DNA from: Pseudomonas graminis
GTDB lineage: Bacteria > Pseudomonadota > Gammaproteobacteria > Pseudomonadales > Pseudomonadaceae
NCBI RefSeq assembly: GCF_004364335.1
Contig: NZ_SOCR01000002.1
Coordinates: forward strand, 496,001 to 560,000
DNA: 64,000 bases
Reading direction: 5' to 3'
This document shows, in pieces, positions 8,176 through 17,054 of this stretch (its first letter is position 1; each line of letters begins with the position of its first letter). The notes below the pieces were generated by a model, which saw nothing but the letters and a program-made list of their open reading frames with translations, made no database searches and was not told the origin of the DNA. The translations under genes were made by a program, and so were the position numbers.

Positions 8176-8725
8176 GATAACCTCCTCCCTGTAATTAGCC
8201 ATTCCTGAATACTTGGCAAGTCAATCATTATCGGCAGCACTCAAAGAAACTGTAATGCTTTACGATGAGTGAAAGAACAAAACTGTCGCTGGCCCAGCGG
8301 CACCCGACCAATAGCCAGCCATCCGTTGGTTACGGATTTATTTTTACAATTTGGCAGCCTGCTACTGAGCGTAAAGGGGCTGCTACGGGTCGAAAGCGGT
8401 CAGGCACGACCCGCTGCTTTCGACCCATTGCAGCCAGTCGGTAACGAAGGACCACTGGCAGCGATCACCCCCTTATGCCGCTCATGCGGAATTGACCCAA
8501 CTGATGGTGCAACGCTGACAAGTCTGTTCAAGGGCCAACAGCTTGAGTCGACGAAAACTGTGCGGCGGGCTCAAACGCGCTACGACGGCGACATGAATGG
8601 GGGTAGTTCGAGGAAGGGGTGCAGAGACACTACGAAATGAATATAAATCTGCTTACAAACTCTCGATGGACGTAGTGATGGCCGATTGCTAGCTTCCGCA
8701 AATTACCACTGCGAGTGCTGCCATC
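8176..8725. other. Gene-poor stretch with a long inverted repeat
   Basis: No convincing gene is seen; the + frame 8269-8640 lacks protein-like character. The only clear structure is an inverted repeat with 11-nt arms, GGGTCGAAAGC at 8387-8397 and GCTTTCGACCC at 8416-8426, separated by 18 nt. Confidence 0.5.
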
Positions 8726-8983
8726 TTGGCCCCAGTCAACGTCAAGCTCCCCTATCTGCGTCTAGGCTACCTATTATGCGGCATCGCCCTCACTTTACTT
8801 GGCATCGGCGGCCTGATCGTGCACTCGTGGCTCGTTGGCGGGGCGTTGGGGACTATCGGATTGACTGCCTTGGGAATCGCCGCGTATCCCAGTCGGGAGA
8901 CCTTTTACCGAATGTGGAATGATGGCGCCTGGGTGGACTTGGCAAATCTCGTGGTGCAAGTATTGGAGTTTTTGACCTCCTGA
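8726..8983 (+). CDS. Small membrane protein, hypothetical
   Basis: About 85 residues with two adjacent hydrophobic segments (LGYLLCGIALTLLGIGGLIV and LVGGALGTIGLTALGIAAY), then a soluble tail ending RMWNDGAWVDLANLVVQVL. It is probably a small inner-membrane protein. The start is uncertain: the frame opens after a stop at 8690, and TTG at 8726 is the first usual codon, without a strong ribosome site. Its function is unknown. Confidence 0.55.
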   Translation: MAPVNVKLPYLRLGYLLCGIALTLLGIGGLIVHSWLVGGALGTIGLTALGIAAYPSRETFYRMWNDGAWVDLANLVVQVLEFLTS

Positions 8984-9054
8984 GCCGGCAGTTAGATGGT
9001 GTTATTTCGCCCGCAAGTTTTTGGTTAAAGGGACTGCGGACCTTTATGGGGGCG

Positions 9055-9563
9055 TCATGGCTGCCTCTTTAGAAAGCGACGCTCATGATCTTGAGTTGGC
9101 ATCAGGCAGACATCGTATTGACCGAACAACCGATACCGGTTGAGCGCGATACGGTCATAAACCCAGTCCCGCAGCCAGCGTGGGAATACCTTCAGCACTT
9201 GAAGCAGGGGCCAAGGGGCCGGCAACCGACTGATGACCTCAAAAAACGCATCCGACCTCACCCAGTAGTGATGATCACGGATAACGCCATCGTATCGAAC
9301 GTATCGACTGGTAACCCTGCCCAAGCCAGCAGCGCCTGACCTTCCTCGGATTGAACGGTGGCAAGCCGGACAAGGTGGCCGTGATCATACCGGATCAAAA
9401 ACTTCGCCCAGCCGTTACACAGCTTACAGACCCCGTCGAACAAGACGACGGTTTCATCAGGCGCCAGATAGGGTGCGGGGGTGGGACGAGTCAGCGACGC
9501 AGGCATAGGCAGGACTCTAGGGCGATACAGTGGCGTCATTCCAGGCGGCAGCGAATGCGTCAC
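9055..9563 (-). pseudogene. DCC-family thiol-disulfide oxidoreductase, frameshifted
   Basis: The N-terminal frame carries VVLFDGVCKLCNGWAKFLIR, the DxxCxxC motif of DCC1-like (DUF393/YuxK) proteins, and runs to LPVDTFDTMA before a premature stop at 9258. The remaining conserved part (RDHHYWVRSDAFFEV ... LFGQYDVCLMPTQDHERRFL) continues in another frame to the TGA at 9055. A single indel near 9280-9300 explains the break. Intact members are predicted thioredoxin-like redox proteins. The start lies just beside the LexA-like box at 9568. Confidence 0.8.
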
Positions 9564-9567
9564 TGAA

Positions 9568-9583
9568 CTGTTGATCCATACAG
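9568..9583. promoter_or_regulatory. LexA (SOS) box candidate
   Basis: CTGTTGATCCATACAG fits the CTG-N10-CAG SOS box, with an AT-rich centre and an outer AGTA on the right, close to the proteobacterial consensus CTGTATATATATACAG. It overlaps a candidate -35 (TTGATC, 9571-9576) with a -10-like TACTCT 17 nt further on (9594-9599). LexA binding there would block transcription toward the coiled-coil ORF and the Shango cassette. It could also act on the leftward DCC pseudogene. Confidence 0.6.
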
Positions 9584-9634
9584 TATCTGGAGCTACTCTA
9601 ACCGGAGAACATACGTACTCCTGGCGGCAATTTT

Positions 9635-9910
9635 ATGACCCACCCCACTCAATCCATAGCTCACACCGCTTTAGACCGTGGTATGCCCACCGAGCTCGAA
9701 AGCTACCAGCATCAGTGTCTGATGCTGTTGGACGAGCTGCAGGAAGCCTGGTCTGACATCCGAAGGTTGAAAGCTGATGCACATACCTTGATAGCCATGA
9801 ACGAAGGCCTTAAGGCAGAGCTCAAGGCTTTGAAGCTCGAGGCAGCAGCGCAATCAATGGAGGGTGATGTCGCGTTGGTCGGGACGTCAGCTGGACAGCA
9901 AGCGCGGTGA
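9635..9910 (+). CDS. Small coiled-coil protein upstream of the Shango cassette
   Basis: 91 residues from an ATG with a weak ribosome site. The central part (ESYQHQCLMLLDELQEAWSD ... NEGLKAELKALKLEAAAQ) has heptad-like leucine spacing, suggesting a dimeric coiled coil. It has no known domain, no membrane segment and no signal. It ends 64 nt before sngA in the same direction, with no terminator seen between, so co-transcription from the promoter at 9571-9599 is plausible. It could be a regulator or an accessory subunit. It could also be an unrelated small gene. Confidence 0.5.
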   Translation: MTHPTQSIAHTALDRGMPTELESYQHQCLMLLDELQEAWSDIRRLKADAHTLIAMNEGLKAELKALKLEAAAQSMEGDVALVGTSAGQQAR

Positions 9911-9974
9911 TTGGCGTCCGGTGAGAAAATGCAGATACTGCCACCAAGCCAGCCCATCATGATGGAAGCACTTA

Positions 9975-12413
9975 ATGGCAAGGAAGCAAAAAAGCAGCCC
10001 AGACATGGCGGCCATGGCGACCTTGATATTCATATTGGTCGTGCTCATCGTAGCTGTACCACCCCGAATGCGGCTCTTGGTCGCGCTTTTGGCGGGGATC
10101 GCTGGCTTCATCTGGCTAGTAAAGAAGTCTATTAGAGCGTCATCAACCGGCCCTCCTCGCCCGAAGAATACGATCCTCTCCGACTCAAAAGGTCAAACTA
10201 CAACCTTGTCGAATAACGAGTTCAAATCAGAAATCAGTCGTGAAGTGAGCAACGCTAACGGTGCTCACTCGGATTTCCATGTGGTCAGGGTGAACTCGCC
10301 TGAGCAGCAGTTCACGATCCCCAAGCCCAATGATGTTTTTCCGCAAGCTCGATGGATTGGCAAGGATGAAACCATCACCGTCAGCGGCCATGTTCTTCAG
10401 GGTGGCATGGTCTATTTTGCTGAAAAAGCAGATCGCACGTTCAAACAAGAGCCCTCGCTGATCAACGGCCAGCTGCCTGTACAAGCTGCGCATGTGGATC
10501 TAACCGAAAAGATCACCGGCTACTGGCCCAGTTACAGCGGCATCTCACCTGCAGCCCGGCGTGGCTACCTGCAATGGCTGTCCGGAGGGCGAAGTACACC
10601 CGATGTGGATATTGGCTACGTCTTCATCTTCTTTTACGGGCTTGAACGTCGGGCGGTCGTTGATTCGCTCACGGACGATGTAGCGCGCGCTGAGCTCCCC
10701 ACCCTCGTCAGAGAGGTCAAGCGTCTAAGGATGCTTTACGGTGAGAACGCGTCATTTCGAAACTACGCGTTGAATTTGCTCAATCACATCCAGCTCATGG
10801 ATGTGAAACCGCAGATGTACTTAGGAGCACCGCCTCGTTTCGAATCGACCGACGTTGAAATGCCGATGTCGCTGCGGCTGGCATTGGGGCAAATGGCCCA
10901 GGACAAGCATCCTTTAAATGCTGCGTGGGCGTTGGCATGGGCAAAGTCAGACCCAAACATCAGCCGACGCACCTCAGTAAGCAGATGTGCGGATCAGTTT
11001 GAACAGCTGTTCGTGGCGCAGTATTCCACCCGTTATCCAAACGGTCTTGTGCTCAACCAAAACAAGACCATGCTTAAAACGAGCTACCGCTCAGCCTCTT
11101 CTCGCCTGGGTGTTCCCGACATGGCGCTGGGCGACATACCGGATGTTTCCGTTACGTCGGCAACGCGCAAAAAGCTCCAGGCCATAGTCGATGAATGCAC
11201 CTTTATCCTCGCCCCATACAGTAGATACCTGGGTCGCAATCCTGAAGGGGCCTCCGATCTGGAGGGTATTTTGCAGCTGCCAGTGGCCCTCTGGCCGTCT
11301 GCAGCAAAGGATGTGATCGCTGATCTGCAGCGGCAAGTCGGCGAGGAGCATCTGGTCATGACCTTCGAGGTTCTTGCAGGACGGTTTGGATCTGCAGGCG
11401 CTCTCCCGCGCGGAACAATCGTCGCCTTGGCGAGAGCATTCGAGTCCTTGAATATCGGCTTTGAGCCGGACGTACTGTCCGGCAGCCGTACTCCCAAGAA
11501 TCTGGACACGATCGTATTGTTCGCGGCAGGTGACGATGATGCGAGCGTACGGACAACCTTGGACTACCACGCCGCAGTAGTGACGCTGGACTTAGCAAGT
11601 GCGGTCGCGGCGGCAGATGGGGAAACCTCCAACAATGAGATGGCCCTGCTGGGAAGGCATATCGACTCCTGGACTCATCTTGGGATAACTCTTCGCAAAC
11701 GGCTCCAAGCCCACTTGCAGATCCAGATTCTGCAGCCACCTACCCTGGCGAGCCTGAAGAAAAAGCTAAGCCCTCTGAACGCCGATGCCAAACGCGCCAT
11801 GGCCAGGTTTCTCGCTCATCTCGCTCAAGCTGACGGAAACGTTTCGCCGCAGGAAGTCCGGCTGCTGGAACGCGTCTATAAAACACTGGAGCTTGATCCA
11901 CAGTTGCTTTACGGAGACTTACACGGCGCAGCCCTCACCCCTGGTAAAAATGTCTCCACGGCGCCGAGATTCGGTGCCGTGCCTGGTTTCCACCAAGACG
12001 CTGAGATGCCACGCAATTCTGACGCAACCCAAAGCTTCAATCTGGACATGGATAAAATTGCGCAGCTCCAGCGCGAGACGGCAGTGGTGTCAGCGTTGCT
12101 GGCCGAGGTATTCAGCGATGAATTTCCAGAACCGCCTGCCATCGTGGACAGCCTCAAAGATCAGCCCACTGACCATGCAGCGACCGTACATGGGCTCGAC
12201 ACAGAGCACTCGGCGTTTCTGCGAATGATCGTGTCACGCCGCGAATGGAGCCGCCAAGAGCTGGAAGATGTGGCCACAGATATGGAGCTCATGCTGGATG
12301 GCGCTCTTGAGCAAATCAACGACATGGCGTTTGAGCGGTTCGACATGCCCGTCTCTGAGGGGGATGACCCCATCGAGATCAACCCGGATATCCTGGAAGA
12401 ATTAGCCCTATGA
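9975..12413 (+). CDS. sngA: Shango defence protein SngA (TerB-N/TerB/TerB-C, membrane-anchored)
   Basis: 812 residues; ATG with GGAAG 6 nt upstream. Two hydrophobic helices at about residues 11-29 and 32-49 should anchor it in the inner membrane. A TerB-N-type domain follows from about residue 125 (ARWIGKDETITVSGHVLQGG ... SPAARRGYLQWLSGGR, and YVFIFFYGLERR). A TerB-like helical domain (FLAHLAQADGNVSPQEVRLL) lies around 600-640, and a TerB-C-like region at the C-terminus (LRMIVSRREWSRQELEDVAT). TerB domains bind metal and act in stress and phage response. With the overlapping ATPase and helicase genes this is the Shango (SngABC) layout. Its stop overlaps the next start (ATGA), so the two are translationally coupled. 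Confidence 0.85.
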   Translation: MARKQKSSPDMAAMATLIFILVVLIVAVPPRMRLLVALLAGIAGFIWLVKKSIRASSTGPPRPKNTILSDSKGQTTTLSNNEFKSEISREVSNANGAHSDFHVVRVNSPEQQFTIPKPNDVFPQARWIGKDETITVSGHVLQGGMVYFAEKADRTFKQEPSLINGQLPVQAAHVDLTEKITGYWPSYSGISPAARRGYLQWLSGGRSTPDVDIGYVFIFFYGLERRAVVDSLTDDVARAELPTLVREVKRLRMLYGENASFRNYALNLLNHIQLMDVKPQMYLGAPPRFESTDVEMPMSLRLALGQMAQDKHPLNAAWALAWAKSDPNISRRTSVSRCADQFEQLFVAQYSTRYPNGLVLNQNKTMLKTSYRSASSRLGVPDMALGDIPDVSVTSATRKKLQAIVDECTFILAPYSRYLGRNPEGASDLEGILQLPVALWPSAAKDVIADLQRQVGEEHLVMTFEVLAGRFGSAGALPRGTIVALARAFESLNIGFEPDVLSGSRTPKNLDTIVLFAAGDDDASVRTTLDYHAAVVTLDLASAVAAADGETSNNEMALLGRHIDSWTHLGITLRKRLQAHLQIQILQPPTLASLKKKLSPLNADAKRAMARFLAHLAQADGNVSPQEVRLLERVYKTLELDPQLLYGDLHGAALTPGKNVSTAPRFGAVPGFHQDAEMPRNSDATQSFNLDMDKIAQLQRETAVVSALLAEVFSDEFPEPPAIVDSLKDQPTDHAATVHGLDTEHSAFLRMIVSRREWSRQELEDVATDMELMLDGALEQINDMAFERFDMPVSEGDDPIEINPDILEELAL

Positions 12414-13705
12414 GCACGATACGCCCAAAGGATCGCGATGCGGTCATCCAGTCATTGCGAGCCGGTGTAGTCCCTCGTGCGGGCCAGCATCTTATTCAGG
12501 TGGGTCGAGCGGGTGAGCTCGACGCCCTTCTCAAAGATATAGATCGGCTCGCCGACGGCGGCTCCGCCTTTAGGATTGTTGTAGGCGAATATGGGGCCGG
12601 GAAAACCTTTTTCCTTAACCTTGTCCGGGGCATTGCGATGGAGCGAAAGCTGGTCACAATGCACGCCGATTTAAACCCGGATCGCCGGCTGCATGCTTCA
12701 GGCGGACAAGCACGCTCACTGTATGCAGAGCTTGCTAAAAACATGTCCACCCGGACGAAACCGGACGGTGGTGCGCTGCAGGGTATCGTTGAAAAATTCA
12801 TTTCTCAGGCAAAATCGGAAGCGAAAACCCGAGGCGTCGAGAGTGAAGTCGTGATTAGAGAATTCCTCGCCGATCTCACTGAGATGGTGAACGGCTACGA
12901 CTTCGCTGACGTCATTGCCAAGTACTGCCAAGGGTTTGAACAAGGCAACGAGCAGCTCAAGGCGGATGCCATCCGGTGGCTTCGGGGCGAGTTCACTACC
13001 AAAACAGATGCACGTGCGGCGCTCGGTGTCCGAACCATCATTGATGACGCATCGGTCTACGATCAGTTGAAGTTGCTGTCGCGGTTCGTACGCCTGGCGG
13101 GGTTTAGCGGCCTCATGATTTGCCTGGACGAGCTCGTAAATCTATACAAGCTCGCGAACACTCAGGCACGCAACGCCAACTACGAGCAGATCTTGCGGAT
13201 TCTGAATGACTCCCTGCAAGGCTCGACCGAGGGCCTTGGCTTCGTCCTCGGCGGTACGCCTGAGTTTCTGATGGACACCCGGCGTGGACTTTATAGCTAC
13301 CCCGCCTTGCAATCCCGGCTTGCCGAAAACACGTTCGCCAAATCTGGATTGATCGACCTGTCGGGGCCGGTCATCCGCTTAAGCAGCCTGACTCCCGAAG
13401 ACTTCTACGTACTGCTTCAAAAGCTGCGTAACGTTTATGCCTACGGTGACCCGGGCAAATACCTGATGCCTGACGAGGCGATCCCTGCGTTCATGGCGCA
13501 CTGTAACCAACGGTTGGGTGAGGCCTACTTCCGCACTCCACGCACAACCATCACAGCCTTCATCAACCTGCTCGCGGTATTGGAGCAGAACCCTGGAGCG
13601 GACTGGCGCGCCTTGGTGGGGGCCGTTCAGGTTGCCCAGGATGAGGGTGGCAAGCAGGATTTAAGCGTTGAGGCAGACGATGAGCTCACAACCTTCAAAC
13701 TCTGA
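12410..13705 (+). CDS. sngB: Shango defence ATPase SngB (DUF2791/BrxD-like)
   Basis: 431 residues, a P-loop ATPase of the DUF2791/BrxD type. Walker A is GEYGAGKT at about residues 59-66, and Walker B is LMICLDEL at about 234-241. The C-terminal ALQSRLAENTFAKSGLIDLS and FRTPRTTITAFINLL match the sensor and winged-helix region of these ATPases. BREX type 2 and related systems pair this ATPase with an Lhr-like helicase. In Shango it works with SngA and the helicase SngC, presumably on phage DNA. The start overlaps sngA by 4 nt, and the 3' end overlaps the helicase gene by 26 nt. Confidence 0.85.
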   Translation: MSTIRPKDRDAVIQSLRAGVVPRAGQHLIQVGRAGELDALLKDIDRLADGGSAFRIVVGEYGAGKTFFLNLVRGIAMERKLVTMHADLNPDRRLHASGGQARSLYAELAKNMSTRTKPDGGALQGIVEKFISQAKSEAKTRGVESEVVIREFLADLTEMVNGYDFADVIAKYCQGFEQGNEQLKADAIRWLRGEFTTKTDARAALGVRTIIDDASVYDQLKLLSRFVRLAGFSGLMICLDELVNLYKLANTQARNANYEQILRILNDSLQGSTEGLGFVLGGTPEFLMDTRRGLYSYPALQSRLAENTFAKSGLIDLSGPVIRLSSLTPEDFYVLLQKLRNVYAYGDPGKYLMPDEAIPAFMAHCNQRLGEAYFRTPRTTITAFINLLAVLEQNPGADWRALVGAVQVAQDEGGKQDLSVEADDELTTFKL

Positions 13706-15968
13706 ATCCTCATCTTTCGAGCGCCTGCACCCCGACATTCAACAGTGGGTCTGGGCCCAGGGATGGACAGCGTTAAGGGACGCACAGGAATGGGCAATTT
13801 CCGCGCTGGTGGATGCTGATCGGGATGTGATTATCGCCGCCTCAACAGCTGCGGGGAAAACTGAGGCCGCATTCCTGCCCATCCTCACTAACCTGATGGA
13901 GCACCAAGACCCAGCTGGGGCCGTCCTCTATATCAGCCCACTAAAGGCACTCATCAACGATCAATGGGACAGGCTGAGTCGACTCTGTGAGCAGTTGGAT
14001 CTTCCTGTCGTCGCATGGCACGGGGATGTGTCTGCCAGCAAAAAGCACAAGTTTCTCAGGTCTCCTAATGGCGTCTTGCTGATCACCCCAGAGTCCCTTG
14101 AGGCGCTGTTCGTCAACAGAGGCTCCAGCCTGATGGCCCTGTTCCAGAACCTGCGTTACATCGTGGTCGACGAGCTGCATGCCTTCATTGGCAGCGAGCG
14201 TGGCAAGCAGCTCCAGTCATTGATGCAGCGAGTCGAGCTTGTAGCCGGAAAAACCCTGCCGAGAGTCGGCTTGTCCGCCACGCTGGGAGACATGTCGCTG
14301 GCGAGCGAGTTTCTCAGGCCCGGGCACCCAGAGCGGGTGCAGGTGATTGAATCGAAATCATCTGGCCAGAATCTTCAGGTGCAAGTGCGCGGCTATATGA
14401 TGCCGCCGATGCAAAAGTTGCGTGCTGTCGAAGTACCGAATGCCGACCCTGATCAGAACCGTGAGGAAGAGGAGGAAGAAGACGAGTCCGGCTCCAGGCA
14501 TGCCATCGCCGCACACATGTACAAGGTGCTGCGCGGCAGTAACAATTTGGTTTTCCCGAACAGTCGGCAGGAGGTGGAGTGGTACGCAGACCGCCTACGT
14601 CGCCTCTGCGAAATCAGCGGTATGCCCAACGAATTCCTGCCTCATCACGGCAGCCTTTCGAAAGACCTTCGAGAAGACACGGAGCGTGCGCTCAAAGCAG
14701 GCACACCTCCAGCAACCGCCGTCTGCACCACCACCCTGGAGCTTGGAATAGACATCGGCAACATCAAGACAGTTGTCCAGATAGGTTCGCCTCCATCGGT
14801 TGCAAGCCTGCGTCAACGCCTAGGCAGGTCAGGCCGCCGCAACGACGAACCCGCCACTCTCCGGGCCTACTGTCAGGAACGGGAGCTGACTGACCAGTCT
14901 TTATTGTCAGACCTGCTACGCCAGAACCTCGTCCAGAGCATCGCGATGATCAGGCTACTGATTGGCAACTGGTTCGAGCCGCCCAGGGCTGAGGGTTTGC
15001 ACGCCTCGACTCTGGTGCAACAGATTCTGTCAGTGATCGCACAGCAAGGAGGCGCCAGCGCTGCTCAACTGTGGGGTGGTCTTGTTGGAAGCGGGACATT
15101 CAAAAGTATTTCCAAGACTGATTTCTTCTCCCTACTGAAAGGTCTCGGCGAGAAGAAATTGATTGTGCAAGACAGCTCAGGTTTGTTGCTTCCAGGGGAA
15201 GTCGGGGAACGGCTGATCAACCACTACGAGTTCTACAGTGCTTTCACCAGCGACGAAGAGTTCAGGCTGGTACGGGAAGGCAAACCGCTTGGCTCGGTAC
15301 CTGTCAGCAGGCCTCTGATGAAAGGCCAGCGAATCATCTTTGGTGGCCGGCGCTGGCGGGTACTCGATGTCGATATTGAAAAAAAGGTGATCGTCGTCAC
15401 TGCTGCACGGGGCGGTCAGCCTCCACAGTTCGATGGCCTTGGTGCGATGGTGCACGATCATGTCCGCGAGGAAATGCGAGCCGTACTGACCGAAACGACG
15501 CCCTGCCCCTTCATCGACAGCAAGGCGCAGGAATTGCTCAGCGAGGCCCGGAAGTCATTCTTTTCACTGGGCTTGGCAAACAAATTCACCTACGGCTCTG
15601 ACTCGAAAACTCATCTAGTGACTTGGCGTGGTGACCAAACCAACGACGCTCTGGTACTCATGTTCAACCACGTAGGAATGGCGTGCGAGAGCTCAGGCCT
15701 TGCGTTGTCGGTTGGCGGCTCACAAAAGAATGTCGCTGACGCGCTCGCCAAGATCGCTGAGCTAGACCCGGACGACATCGAATCACTGCTGGAAGGCGTC
15801 GAGAATCTCATCAAGGAAAAATGGGACTGGGCATTGCCACGCTCGCTGCTCATGAAATCCTATGCATCGTCTCAGCTCAACTTCAAAGGCGCGGTCGAGT
15901 TCGCAACGTTGTTCAGTACTCGGTGGCTTCACGGTGGAAGCACGTTTGAAAGCACAACCGTTCACTAG
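13680..15968 (+). CDS. sngC: Shango defence helicase SngC (Lhr-like DEAD/DEAH)
   Basis: 762 residues. It has the superfamily 2 helicase motifs in order: Q-motif region, I (AASTAAGKTEA, about residue 54), II (VVDELHAF, about 161), III (SATLGD, about 198) and VI (RQRLGRSGRR, about 380), followed by an Lhr-type C-terminal extension. The core resembles Lhr and BrxH helicases and should move along nucleic acid using ATP. The ATG at 13680 is chosen because GAGG lies 6 nt upstream; the frame opens at a TTG at 13668. It ends the three-gene operon. An acidic low-complexity insert (REEEEEEDESGS) sits at about residue 262. Confidence 0.85.
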   Translation: MSSQPSNSESSSFERLHPDIQQWVWAQGWTALRDAQEWAISALVDADRDVIIAASTAAGKTEAAFLPILTNLMEHQDPAGAVLYISPLKALINDQWDRLSRLCEQLDLPVVAWHGDVSASKKHKFLRSPNGVLLITPESLEALFVNRGSSLMALFQNLRYIVVDELHAFIGSERGKQLQSLMQRVELVAGKTLPRVGLSATLGDMSLASEFLRPGHPERVQVIESKSSGQNLQVQVRGYMMPPMQKLRAVEVPNADPDQNREEEEEEDESGSRHAIAAHMYKVLRGSNNLVFPNSRQEVEWYADRLRRLCEISGMPNEFLPHHGSLSKDLREDTERALKAGTPPATAVCTTTLELGIDIGNIKTVVQIGSPPSVASLRQRLGRSGRRNDEPATLRAYCQERELTDQSLLSDLLRQNLVQSIAMIRLLIGNWFEPPRAEGLHASTLVQQILSVIAQQGGASAAQLWGGLVGSGTFKSISKTDFFSLLKGLGEKKLIVQDSSGLLLPGEVGERLINHYEFYSAFTSDEEFRLVREGKPLGSVPVSRPLMKGQRIIFGGRRWRVLDVDIEKKVIVVTAARGGQPPQFDGLGAMVHDHVREEMRAVLTETTPCPFIDSKAQELLSEARKSFFSLGLANKFTYGSDSKTHLVTWRGDQTNDALVLMFNHVGMACESSGLALSVGGSQKNVADALAKIAELDPDDIESLLEGVENLIKEKWDWALPRSLLMKSYASSQLNFKGAVEFATLFSTRWLHGGSTFESTTVH

Positions 15969-16194
15969 CATCAGTACTCGATTACTGAAGGCGATGGCTG
16001 CGGATAAAGCGTGTGCGCTTGGGGTTAACGAGGGTGGGAAGTTTGGCGACTCGAGCGACCGAAAGCGTTTCAAGCGTCGCGCTCTCACCGCCCTCACCTG
16101 GCTCCGCCATGCCTTCGTGGTGCCGATCAGGCGGAGCCCCTACCCATGACAGGGCGACCTCATCGCCACGCTTTCGCTTATGACGAACAACGGG

Positions 16195-17016
16195 TTAACG
16201 AAGACCGAAACACATTCGCAGCATCTGTTCAACAAGTCGTTCGCGGCCATGAAGATTAGCGACGCTGCTTAACCGATTGACGACCTGCTCCGACCAGCCC
16301 GATGCCTTCATGCCCTCGCGCTGATAGAAAGCCCCTAAGCGCTGGTCGTATTCGGCGATCGCTTCAGGCTCTTGATCAACTGAGTATGTTTCGTAATGAA
16401 GAACCGCGCTCTGAGGAAGCCTCGGCTTGACCTTGGCCGGCAATTCCTTGAAGGGATAACCGACACAAAGGCCGAATACGGGGTAGACGTGTGGAGGCAG
16501 TCCAAGCTCCTTCGCAACGCCCTCGATGTCATTGCGGATGGCGCCAATGTACACACTTCCAAGCCCCAGGGATTCGAGCGCCACGACCGCATTCTGCGCA
16601 GCCAGGGAAGCATCAATCGTTCCGAGCAACAGGCTTTCGAGGTAAGGAAGTGCTTCCAGTTCTGCATGCTGCTGCTCGGCGACGCGCGTGACTCTGGACA
16701 AATCGGCAAGCCATACAAAGAACAGAGGCGCTTGTCGGATATAGGCCTGATTTCCAGCGAGCGCGCTGAGTCGTGACTTTCGATCAGCATCCTGTACAGC
16801 GACAACGCTCCAGACCTGCAGGTTTGACGAGGTTGACGCAGATTGCGCGGCGGCGATGAGCGTCTGGACTGCGCCTTCAGGCAATGGCTCTGCAGTAAAT
16901 GCGCGGACGCTGCGATGGTCGAGGAGTTGATCGACGATATCGTTCCAGGCGAGGAGCGCTGATGCAGCTGGCTCACCATAGCGAGCCGCCATCTTTAACT
17001 GGTTGTTGGTAGTCAT
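16195..17016 (-). CDS. Nitroreductase family NADPH-dependent oxidoreductase (NfsA-like)
   Basis: 273 residues, an FMN-dependent nitroreductase fold. The N-terminal DHRSVRAFTAEPLPEGAVQT and AAQSASTSSNLQVWSVVAVQ are the usual FMN-binding segments, and GSVYIGAIRNDIEGVAKEL and VFGLCVGYPF match the NfsA/Frp branch. It reduces quinones, nitroaromatics or flavin with NAD(P)H in the cytoplasm. The ATG at 17016 is preceded by GGAGAG at a 6-nt spacing. It is probably the first ordinary chromosomal gene after the accessory region. Confidence 0.85.
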   Translation of the reverse strand: MTTNNQLKMAARYGEPAASALLAWNDIVDQLLDHRSVRAFTAEPLPEGAVQTLIAAAQSASTSSNLQVWSVVAVQDADRKSRLSALAGNQAYIRQAPLFFVWLADLSRVTRVAEQQHAELEALPYLESLLLGTIDASLAAQNAVVALESLGLGSVYIGAIRNDIEGVAKELGLPPHVYPVFGLCVGYPFKELPAKVKPRLPQSAVLHYETYSVDQEPEAIAEYDQRLGAFYQREGMKASGWSEQVVNRLSSVANLHGRERLVEQMLRMCFGLR

Positions 17017-17054
17017 GAACACTCTCCAAAAGGTGAGCGGAGGCTATCAAATCG

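Noticed and set aside
8269..8640. A 123-codon plus-strand frame
   Set aside because: No ribosome site, no domain, and it spans the inverted repeat at 8387-8426, so it is probably chance.
16022..16201. Direct repeat GGGTTAACGA at 16022-16031 and 16192-16201, flanking the gap after the Shango cassette
   Set aside because: It is only 10 nt, and one copy includes the nitroreductase stop codon; it does not flank the cassette, so it is not good evidence for an attachment site.
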